From: Roseburia sp.
GTDB lineage: Bacteria; Bacillota; Clostridia; Lachnospirales; Lachnospiraceae
Reading direction: 5' to 3'
Length of the DNA stretch: 9,642 bases
Assembly: GCA_017626625.1 (NCBI GenBank)
Contig: JAGAIK010000028.1
Span: 1 to 9,642 of the forward strand
Below, piece after piece: positions 1 through 5,349 of the stretch. The notes below the pieces were generated by a model. It saw nothing but the letters and a program-made list of their open reading frames with translations. It ran no database searches and was not told the DNA's origin. A program made the position numbers and the translations under genes. Positions within the stretch are counted from its first letter, which is position 1; every line of letters starts with the position of its first letter.

Positions 1-401
1 CCTGTAAGAGCAATGGACACTTGTCCATCATATTCATCCTCTACTATATCATCCAAATCCAAATATTCCTCAACCAATTCTTCTTCTTGATATATTTCCA
101 CATCAACATCATCATACTCAAGATTATCAATTTTTAACTCATATTCTTCTATTTCTTCTTCAAGCGCTTCATTTGAAATATCAAGTTCTGCTTCTCCGCA
201 AGAATTTAGAAGCATATGTGCTTCATTTTCACCACTGCTACCATCAACAACAATTTCCATATCATCATTTACTGATATGGAAAATTCCACACCGTCAACA
301 TAAACTTTTTGAGATGTTTCTACTTCGTTCGCTTTTACCGATGTCAATGTAGCATTCAACAAAATTATTACTGTTAAAAATAAACTCATTCCTTTTTTCA
401 T
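1..401 (-). CDS. Secreted, extremely acidic protein of unknown function (3' end outside window)
   Basis: The ATG at 401-399 follows a strong GGGAGG with an 8-nt spacer, and the frame stays open to the window edge, giving 133 codons without a stop. Residues 1-24 form a classic signal peptide: a Met-Lys-Lys start, a hydrophobic core (about 6-20) and a likely cleavage site Val-Lys-Ala before Asn25. Of the 109 visible mature residues, 38 are Asp or Glu, only two are Lys and none is Arg, with acid clusters especially at about residues 80-125. One Cys is visible near residue 68. I recognise no domain. The product is probably exported; cation binding or binding to a basic surface is only a guess. 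The DNA is clearly A+T-richer than the rest of the window, with codons such as GAA, GAT, AAT and ATA favoured, which fits recent acquisition or a surface-protein gene with its own history. The coding call is firm, the function unknown. Confidence 0.8.
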   Translation of the reverse strand, partial: MKKGMSLFLTVIILLNATLTSVKANEVETSQKVYVDGVEFSISVNDDMEIVVDGSSGENEAHMLLNSCGEAELDISNEALEEEIEEYELKIDNLEYDDVDVEIYQEEELVEEYLDLDDIVEDEYDGQVSIALT

Positions 402-424
402 AACATTTTCCTCCCTTGAATGTT

Positions 425-468
425 TTTATAATAATATAATTAAATAAAAAACACCATACCAGAACTGG
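425..468 (-). promoter_or_regulatory. Candidate promoter and operator of the acidic secreted protein gene
   Basis: Upstream of the start at 401 the minus strand carries TATTAT (plus 431-436) and TATAAA (plus 425-430), either of which could be a -10 box. No recognisable -35 lies at the expected distance. Instead a short palindrome, CCAGAACTGG (459-468), sits at the -35 edge. A poor -35 with a palindrome next to it is the layout of an activator-dependent promoter, but this is inference and the A+T-rich background makes chance -10 matches likely. Confidence 0.3.
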
Positions 469-544
469 AAAATATCTATGAATAACAAAATTAATTTAGA
501 ATTCACAATCATTGTTTCTTTTATGATAAAATTTAAGCAAACAC

Positions 545-570
545 ATTCTGGTATATCGCTATACCGGAAT
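545..570 (-). terminator. Hairpin after the E1/JAMM operon, possible terminator
   Basis: The arms ATTCTGGTATA (545-555) and TATACCGGAAT (560-570) flank a 4-nt loop, starting 27 bp beyond the stop codon of the JAMM gene. Read on the minus strand, 10 of 11 positions pair with one C-A mismatch and a GCGA (GNRA) loop. The following tract, GTGTTTGCTTAAATTTT, is only loosely U-rich. Read on the plus strand, all 11 positions pair, counting one G-U. It is the only stem near the end of the operon, so a terminator role is plausible. The weak U-tract leaves open an operator role, since the arm sequence recurs in other spacers. Confidence 0.4.
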
Positions 571-597
571 ATCTGAACCTGCTGTTTTCCCACTCTT

Positions 598-1011
598 TTA
601 CCCCGTAATTTCCAGTTCTTCCTTCGTCACTTCTCCCTTTTTAATATGAAAGGAATTTAAAACCGGCTTTCCCTCTTCCATCAAAGACACAATCAGATAA
701 CTCAATTTCTCATCAAATGCCAGCCGAACATCCTCCTTCGAGGGCGCTGCAGGCGTCCTGGGGTGAGAATGGAAATTGCCCAGAAGCTGCCGCCCCTTGC
801 TGCGCATATCCTTCACCGCCGCAAACTGCTCCTGCGGGTCCATGGAAAAATGTTCTGCACTCTCATCAGCATTGCGCAGCAAATATACATCCGTCACAAT
901 GCGTTTTCCCTCTTCCTCATACCCCCCTAACAGACCACAGGCTTCGTTGGGAAGTTCGGCGGCTGCGTGGTTTAATATTTTCTGATAATCCTCTTCTTTT
1001 AAAATAATCAT
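598..1011 (-). CDS. M67-family JAMM/MPN+ metallopeptidase (Mec+-like)
   Basis: This 137-residue protein has a complete JAMM zinc-protease signature: Glu23 in an N-terminal Glu-Ala-Cys-Gly-Leu-Leu-Gly-Gly segment, then His81-Ser-His83, Ser91 and Asp94 in the spacing HxH-x7-S-x2-D. The length is normal for the stand-alone bacterial group. Characterised relatives such as mycobacterial Mec+ cleave an amino acid (cysteine) from the C-terminus of a ubiquitin-like sulfur carrier, while other members cut carrier or ubiquitin-like fusions. It lies 78 bp downstream of the ThiF/MoeB-like gene on the same strand, so co-transcription is likely and the pairing supports a role in sulfur-carrier metabolism in the cytoplasm. 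No signal peptide is visible. A GAGGCGG sequence lies upstream of the ATG at rather long spacing. The family and active site are secure; the substrate is inferred, since no carrier gene is present here. Confidence 0.9.
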   Translation of the reverse strand: MIILKEEDYQKILNHAAAELPNEACGLLGGYEEEGKRIVTDVYLLRNADESAEHFSMDPQEQFAAVKDMRSKGRQLLGNFHSHPRTPAAPSKEDVRLAFDEKLSYLIVSLMEEGKPVLNSFHIKKGEVTKEELEITG

Positions 1012-1044
1012 ATCCTTTTTCCGCCTCTTTATTGCCTGTCATTG

Positions 1045-1079
1045 CGGTATAATACCGTCAGGACGCCGTCGGTGCCGAC
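1045..1079. repeat. Two adjacent short inverted repeats in the E1-JAMM spacer
   Basis: The 78-bp gap between the two operon genes contains CGGTAT-A-ATACCG (1045-1057) and GTCGG-TG-CCGAC (1068-1079). Both palindromes are perfect apart from the tiny centres. Neither has a following U-tract in the minus direction, so they are not typical terminators. They could be RNA processing or stability stems between the two cistrons, or protein sites. No open frame of useful length exists in this gap. Confidence 0.4.
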
Positions 1080-1089
1080 TAGCCTGCGT

Positions 1090-1869
1090 CTAATTCCCAA
1101 GCTCCGTAATCGTGGGATGCGTTCCGCAGACAGCACAGTCCTCCGTGCGCTCCGGCAGTTTTACCTTGCGAAACTCCTGTTTTAAGGCATCATAGGTCAA
1201 AAGTTTCCCCGTCAAAAGCTCCCCCACGCCTAAAATATATTTCATTGCCTCCATCGCCTCGAGACTTCCGATAACCCCTGCCATAGCGCCAATAATCCCC
1301 GCCTGCCTTCCCGTAGGAACCGCGTCCTTTGGCGGCGGATTTTTAAAGACGCAGCGGTAGCAGGGACCCTTTCCCGGAACATAGGTCATCAACTGTCCCT
1401 GAAACCGGAAAATTCCCGCATGGCAGAAAGGTTTCTTCGCCAGAACGCAGGCGTCGTTAATCAAAAATTTTGTTTCAAAATTATCAGTGGCATCCAGAAT
1501 AAAATCATACCCGCTGATAAGCTCCATGATATTTTCTCCGGTGACAAACTGCTGATAAGTATGTACGGTAACATCCGGGTTTCTGCGGTTTATGGTTTCC
1601 TCAGCGGATTTTACCTTTGCCTTTCCCACATCTGCCGTGCCGTGCAAAATCTGCCTCTGCAAATTAGAAAGGTCCACCTCGTCCGCATCTGCGATGCCAA
1701 TCGTCCCCACCCCGGCTGCCGCAAGATAGAGCGCAGCCGGAGAGCCCAAACCCCCGGCGCCGATAATCAGCACCTTTGCCTGTAACAGCTTTTTCTGCCC
1801 TTCTTCTCCCACTCCTTCCAATACAATATGTCTTGCATACCGCTCCTTCTGATTATCTGTAAGTTCCAT
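1090..1869 (-). CDS. ThiF/MoeB/HesA-family E1-like adenylyltransferase
   Basis: The family activates the C-terminal Gly-Gly of a ubiquitin-like carrier (ThiS, MoaD, CysO type) by ATP-dependent adenylation before sulfur transfer. The 259 residues show the whole core: Arg10 and Arg13 near the start, the nucleotide loop Gly37-Ala-Gly-Gly-Leu-Gly-Ser43, Asp61 with Asp-Leu-Ser-Asn-Leu-Gln-Arg (66-72), Lys85, Ala-Thr-Asp-Asn (127-130) and two zinc CxxC pairs (Cys170/Cys173 and Cys245/Cys248). The loop that carries a Cys in E. coli ThiF and MoeB reads Pro-Thr-Gly-Arg-Gln-Ala-Gly (185-191), so Gly187 replaces the Cys. The protein stops about ten residues after the second zinc pair, where rhodanese-fused relatives continue. 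The start has a good TAGGAG 6 nt upstream. It is first in the operon with the JAMM peptidase. ThiF, MoeB or a CysO-activating enzyme cannot be told apart by sequence alone. Confidence 0.9.
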   Translation of the reverse strand: MELTDNQKERYARHIVLEGVGEEGQKKLLQAKVLIIGAGGLGSPAALYLAAAGVGTIGIADADEVDLSNLQRQILHGTADVGKAKVKSAEETINRRNPDVTVHTYQQFVTGENIMELISGYDFILDATDNFETKFLINDACVLAKKPFCHAGIFRFQGQLMTYVPGKGPCYRCVFKNPPPKDAVPTGRQAGIIGAMAGVIGSLEAMEAMKYILGVGELLTGKLLTYDALKQEFRKVKLPERTEDCAVCGTHPTITELGN

Positions 1870-1989
1870 CTTTTTCTCCTAACCCGGACAAGCCGCAACC
1901 AAAATTTTACCGTTTTGCGCAGAACTTCGCTGTTAAGTGCCCAAAACTATACTCTTGTTTTCAATTCCTATCGTTTTAATATGAAATTA

Positions 1990-2018
1990 ATTTTATCATT
2001 ATCAGAAGATTTTTACAA
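1990..2018 (-). promoter_or_regulatory. Candidate promoter of the E1/JAMM operon, overlapping a Fur-like half-site
   Basis: On the minus strand TTGTAA (plus 2013-2018) and TAAAAT (plus 1990-1995) are separated by exactly 17 bp, about 120 bp before the ThiF-like start. The spacer and -10 include TGATAAT followed by GATAAA (plus 1992-2004). The TGATAAT half matches one arm of the Fur 7-1-7 consensus exactly, but the other arm matches poorly. The promoter match is moderate and iron control is only a suggestion. Confidence 0.4.
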
Positions 2019-2036
2019 GATTCCAGTCACATACTT

Positions 2037-2066
2037 TTTACACAGCCGTCCATAATATGCTATAAT
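2037..2066 (+). promoter_or_regulatory. Promoter of the FecCD permease/ATPase operon
   Basis: TTTACA (2037-2042) and a perfect TATAAT (2061-2066) are spaced by 18 bp, with an extended -10 TG one base upstream of the TATAAT. Transcription would start near 2073 and leave a leader of about 70 nt before the ATG at 2143. That is too short for a cobalamin riboswitch, and I see no B12-box. It is placed back to back with the promoter of the E1/JAMM operon within a 273-bp intergenic region. Confidence 0.7.
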
Positions 2067-2142
2067 TTGTTGTGCGTTTTTATCGTGGCGGATTGTATAC
2101 CAGAGAAAGCGTAAATAAATTCACAAATTTTGCGAGGTTTCC

Positions 2143-3141
2143 ATGAAAAAACACCCTGCTTTCCTTATTTTCATCCTGTTTCTTATATTGCTTGTTTCTG
2201 TCGTGCTGGGGATTTTATTCGGCAGTGTCAATCTGACCTTTTCGGATATCTTTCATGTGCTCACCGGAAACGACAGGTCTTCCACTGCCTATATTCTCAT
2301 CACTACGGTGCGGATTCCGCGGGTCATCGGCGGGCTGTTTGCCGGGGTGGGGCTTTCCTGCGCCGGGGTGATTTTGCAGACTGTGATGAACAACTCCCTT
2401 GCCAGCCCCAATACCATCGGCGTCAATTCCGGCTCCGGCTTTGCGGTCATGCTTGCCCTGATTTTTTTTCCGGCAAATTCCTTTTATCTCCCGGTTTTTG
2501 CCTTTCTTGGGGCACTGCTTACCACCCTTGCGATTTTCCTGCTGGCGGCTGCCTCCGACAGTTCAAGGACCACCATTATCCTTGCCGGAATCACCGTATC
2601 AAGCTTCCTAAATGCAGGAATCAATACCATGAAATTATTGGACACGGACATTACCGTCAACCTGACCTCCTTTTTAATCGGGACGCTGTCCGGACTTACC
2701 TTAAATAAAATAAAACTGCCCTGCCTGTGCATTTTAGCGGCATTTGCAGTTTCCCTGTTTTTTGCCAGACCTTTAAATCTGCTTGCCCTCGGTGACGATA
2801 TCGCTCACTCCCTCGGTCTTCGGGTTTCACTGACCCGTTTTCTTCTGTTAATATTGTCCAGCATTCTGGCGGGCTGTGTGGTAAGCTATGCCGGACTTCT
2901 GAGCTTTATCGGACTTATCGTCCCCCATATCTGCAGGCGGCTTTTCGGAAATGATGCCAGGTTCCTGCTGCCCTGTTCGGCACTGTTGGGAGCAGGCTTT
3001 GTGATTCTCTGCGACCTTTTAGGCAGGGTAATTGTCGCCCCCTTTGAGCTTCCGGCAGGAATTATTATGTCCTTTATCGGCGGTCCGTTTTTCTTATATC
3101 TGCTCTTAAAAAAGAAAGGAGGGCGAAGAGTCCATGCTTGA
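2143..3141 (+). CDS. FecCD/BtuC-family ABC transporter permease
   Basis: This 332-residue, highly hydrophobic protein has the FecCD/BtuC layout of about ten membrane helices. The family moves ferric siderophores, haem or cobalamin through a permease dimer. Diagnostic stretches are Arg-Ile-Pro-Arg-Val near residue 64, the Gly-Leu-Ile-Val-Pro-His coupling segment at about residue 260 that contacts the ATPase, and the C-terminal Glu-Leu-Pro-Ala-Gly followed by Gly-Gly-Pro-Phe-Phe. The length is typical. The start has GCGAGG 5 nt upstream, a modest site. The stop codon overlaps the ATPase start by 8 bp, so the two are translationally coupled. Only one permease gene is present, implying a homodimer. 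The matching binding protein is probably the lipoprotein encoded at 5350-6405 on the other strand. Iron chelate, haem or corrinoid are all possible; the neighbouring siroheme synthase favours iron or tetrapyrrole. Confidence 0.92.
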   Translation: MKKHPAFLIFILFLILLVSVVLGILFGSVNLTFSDIFHVLTGNDRSSTAYILITTVRIPRVIGGLFAGVGLSCAGVILQTVMNNSLASPNTIGVNSGSGFAVMLALIFFPANSFYLPVFAFLGALLTTLAIFLLAAASDSSRTTIILAGITVSSFLNAGINTMKLLDTDITVNLTSFLIGTLSGLTLNKIKLPCLCILAAFAVSLFFARPLNLLALGDDIAHSLGLRVSLTRFLLLILSSILAGCVVSYAGLLSFIGLIVPHICRRLFGNDARFLLPCSALLGAGFVILCDLLGRVIVAPFELPAGIIMSFIGGPFFLYLLLKKKGGRRVHA

Positions 3142-3892
3142 ATTTTCCCATGTGTCCGTCTCCTGCGGACATACTCCTATTTTGAAAGACATCTCTGTTT
3201 CCTTTCCGTCAGGGCAGATTACCACGCTTATCGGTCCCAACGGCTGCGGAAAAACTACCCTGCTGCAGTGCTTAAACGGTGTCTCAAAGGTGACTGCCGG
3301 AACAATTCGGCTGAATGGAGAGAATTATCTGAAACTGCCGCCAAAGGAGCGGGCAAAAAAACTGGCTTTCCTGCCCCAGGTGCGCACCATTATCCCGGCA
3401 CTCCCCACCAAAACCCTGGTGGAACACGGACGTTTCCCGCACCTTGGATTTTCCAGGAAAAAGTCAGTAAAGGACGTGGAAATCGTGTCCCGTGCCATGG
3501 AGTTTACCCATGTGACAGAATACGCCGACTGCTCTGTGGACACCCTTTCCGGCGGTATGCGCCAGCGGGTATTTTTTGCCATGGTTTTAGCCCAGGACTG
3601 CGATTACATTGTGTTAGACGAGCCTACCACCTATCTGGATATCAGCGGCCAGCGGGAATTTCTTGAAATGGTCTGTACCCTGAAGGAACAGGGAAAGACG
3701 GTGATTTTGATTCTGCACGATTTAAACCAGGCGCTTCGGATTTCCGACCGTCTACTGGTGATGAATGACCGGAAGATTAAAGCCGCTGGAACACCGGAGG
3801 ACTGCCTTGCCTCCGGTGTGATAGAGGAGGTGTTTCAGACACAGATACGGACATTTACGGACGGGGAAGAACGTTTCTATTTTTTCCGCTAG
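3134..3892 (+). CDS. FecE/BtuD-family ABC transporter ATP-binding protein
   Basis: This is a 252-residue cytoplasmic ATPase that powers the permease encoded just upstream. All motifs are present: Walker A Gly34-Pro-Asn-Gly-Cys-Gly-Lys-Thr-Thr42, Q-loop Gln82, signature Leu-Ser-Gly-Gly-Met-Arg-Gln-Arg (138-145), Walker B ending Leu-Asp-Glu-Pro (161-164), D-loop Tyr-Leu-Asp and switch His195. The length is normal for the siderophore/haem/B12 importer class. GGAGGG lies 10 nt before the ATG, inside the end of the permease gene. The last 38 bp, including the stop, overlap the 3' end of the siroheme synthase gene on the opposite strand. A perfect 10-bp hairpin lies within its codons for about residues 219-229. 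It is assigned confidently as an importer ATPase; the substrate is unresolved. Confidence 0.95.
   Translation: MLEFSHVSVSCGHTPILKDISVSFPSGQITTLIGPNGCGKTTLLQCLNGVSKVTAGTIRLNGENYLKLPPKERAKKLAFLPQVRTIIPALPTKTLVEHGRFPHLGFSRKKSVKDVEIVSRAMEFTHVTEYADCSVDTLSGGMRQRVFFAMVLAQDCDYIVLDEPTTYLDISGQREFLEMVCTLKEQGKTVILILHDLNQALRISDRLLVMNDRKIKAAGTPEDCLASGVIEEVFQTQIRTFTDGEERFYFFR
3791..3819. repeat. Perfect 10-bp inverted repeat at the convergent gene ends
   Basis: ACACCGGAGG (3791-3800) and CCTCCGGTGT (3810-3819) form a G+C-rich perfect stem with a 9-nt loop. It is inside the 3' part of the ATPase gene and begins 36 bp past the stop codon of the siroheme synthase read on the minus strand. It is therefore placed where a terminator for the minus operon would be expected. 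No U-tract follows on either strand, so it is not a standard intrinsic terminator; a pausing or 3'-end stabilising stem is possible. Confidence 0.6.
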
Positions 3893-5318
3893 GCGAAGCA
3901 AACAGCTCCATCCCGGCTGTCTCTCCCACCACAATCACCGCCGGGGCTTCTATCCCGGCTTTTTCAGTCTTTTTTACAATATCAGCTAACGTTCCCCGCA
4001 CCGCCTGCACCGTTCCGTCAAAATTTCCATGCACCACCGCCGCTGGCGTATCCGGCGCTTTTCCATAAGCAAGCAGTTTTTCCGCAATGCTGCCTAACTG
4101 GTGCAGCCCCATCAGAAAAATGCAGGTGCCCTCCAGCTTTGAGAGTGTTTCCAAATCCTTCGGAAGGCAATCCTCTGTATCGGAGGTATGGGCTGTAACC
4201 ACGTGAAAGCTGCGGCTCATTTCCCGGTTTGTGACAGGAATGCCCGCCGCCGCAGGAACTGCGATGGCGGAAGTTATCCCCGGAATCTCCGATACTTCTA
4301 TGTTTTCCCGGCGGAGCGCCTCTATCTCTTCCGCACCACGCCCGAATACAAAGGGGTCGCCGCCCTTTAAACGCACCACCCGCTTCCCTTCCTTTGCCTT
4401 TTCCGCCAGAAGGACGTTGATTTCCTCCTGCCGCCTGCTGTGGACGCCTCTGCGTTTTCCCACATAGATTTTCTCGCAGCTCTCGGAAACATGCTCCAAC
4501 AGACGCTCATCTATCAAATCATCATAAATCAGGACTTCACAATTCCGCAGGGCATTTAAGCCCCGGAGGGTGATAAGGTCATAGGCGCCGCAGCCAGCCC
4601 CCACTAAGGTGACGCTGCCTTTTTGCCAGACGGTTCCATTGTCCTCTTTAGAAAGAGAAGCCGCTTCCCGGTGAAGCCCGTCAGCTTTCTGGCTGTCTTC
4701 CCCGGGTCTGGCATAGGCGGACAGCCAACTTTCCCGCTCCGTGTCCGTTAATGGACGGTTCTGTGCCAGACAGAATTTTGCCGCATCTTTTAAAAAGGCA
4801 GCTCGTTTTCTGTCATCTGCAATCCGCTCCTTTGCAACGTCCCTCAGGTCATTCAAATCCTCCAAAATCGCTTCTATCTGCCCCGGCAGCTCTGCAGCTA
4901 ACTGACTGCGGACAGAGGCGGCAGTCTGAGGGCTTGCCCCGGCGGTACAGATTCCCGCCGTCAGCTTTCCCTTCTTCACCAGTGCCGGAAAAAGAAAACC
5001 GCAGTAATCCTTATCGTCCACCACATTTACCAAAATCCCCCTTTTTCTGCACAGTTCACTGATGTGATGGTTTAATGCGGTATCGTCCGAGGCAGCAATG
5101 ACAAAACGTGCCTGCTCCACATCCCTGTCGCAAAATTCCCGTTCCAGGCAGGTGACGGCTGTATTCTCTTTTAATATAGAAGAAATCTGCGGCGCAATGA
5201 CGGTAAGCCGTGCCCCGAAAGGCAGGAGTTTCTCCACTTTATGAGCCGCAATCCTGCCGCCGCCCACAATCAGCCCTTTTTCATTTTCAATATCGATAAA
5301 AAACGGAAAATATGCCAT
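3855..5318 (-). CDS. cysG: Fused siroheme synthase: precorrin-2 dehydrogenase/ferrochelatase plus uroporphyrinogen-III C-methyltransferase
   Basis: The 487 residues fuse two enzymes that make siroheme from uroporphyrinogen III. Residues 1-205 are the Met8/CysG_B part: the NAD loop Gly19-Gly-Gly21-Arg-Ile-Ala, Asn98-Val-Val-Asp101 with the expected catalytic Asp, and the Gly-Ala-Ser-Pro (127-130) segment. A polar linker (about 206-233) leads into the SAM-dependent SUMT part with Val-Arg-Leu-Lys-Gly-Gly-Asp-Pro (314-321), Phe-Gly-Arg-Gly, Pro-Gly-Ile-Thr-Ser and Gly-Ile-Pro-Val-Thr-Asn-Arg (359-365). The SAM loop reads Gly-Ala-Gly-Cys-Gly-Ala (240-245), where E. coli CysG has GAGPGD; the Asp proposed as proton acceptor is thus Ala245, while the paired Lys288 is kept. 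The start has a strong GGGAGG 6 nt upstream and lies 31 bp after the binding-lipoprotein gene, so one transcript is likely. Siroheme serves sulfite or nitrite reductase. Confidence 0.93.
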   Translation of the reverse strand: MAYFPFFIDIENEKGLIVGGGRIAAHKVEKLLPFGARLTVIAPQISSILKENTAVTCLEREFCDRDVEQARFVIAASDDTALNHHISELCRKRGILVNVVDDKDYCGFLFPALVKKGKLTAGICTAGASPQTAASVRSQLAAELPGQIEAILEDLNDLRDVAKERIADDRKRAAFLKDAAKFCLAQNRPLTDTERESWLSAYARPGEDSQKADGLHREAASLSKEDNGTVWQKGSVTLVGAGCGAYDLITLRGLNALRNCEVLIYDDLIDERLLEHVSESCEKIYVGKRRGVHSRRQEEINVLLAEKAKEGKRVVRLKGGDPFVFGRGAEEIEALRRENIEVSEIPGITSAIAVPAAAGIPVTNREMSRSFHVVTAHTSDTEDCLPKDLETLSKLEGTCIFLMGLHQLGSIAEKLLAYGKAPDTPAAVVHGNFDGTVQAVRGTLADIVKKTEKAGIEAPAVIVVGETAGMELFASPSGKNRNVLPRP

Positions 5319-5349
5319 ATCTTTCCTCCCTTTTTAACCGCCCCGTCTC

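Noticed and set aside
598..1869. Bacterial ubiquitin-like conjugation or CBASS (Cap2/Cap3-type) defence operon
   Set aside because: Both an E1 and a JAMM are present, but the E1 lacks an E2 domain and there is no separate E2, ubiquitin-like protein, nucleotide cyclase or effector nearby. The stand-alone sizes fit sulfur-carrier enzymes.
2067..2142. Cobalamin riboswitch before the FecCD permease
   Set aside because: The leader is about 70 nt, and no B12-box (GCCACTG-type) or multi-stem fold is visible.
1870..2142. A small gene within the 273-bp divergent intergenic region (open frame 1828-2055)
   Set aside because: The frame begins inside the ThiF-like gene, has no ribosome-binding site and runs through both candidate promoters.
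2130..2708. Plus-strand open frame of 192 codons overlapping the permease gene in another frame
   Set aside because: Cys/His-rich composition without a domain; it shadows the clearly recognisable FecCD permease.
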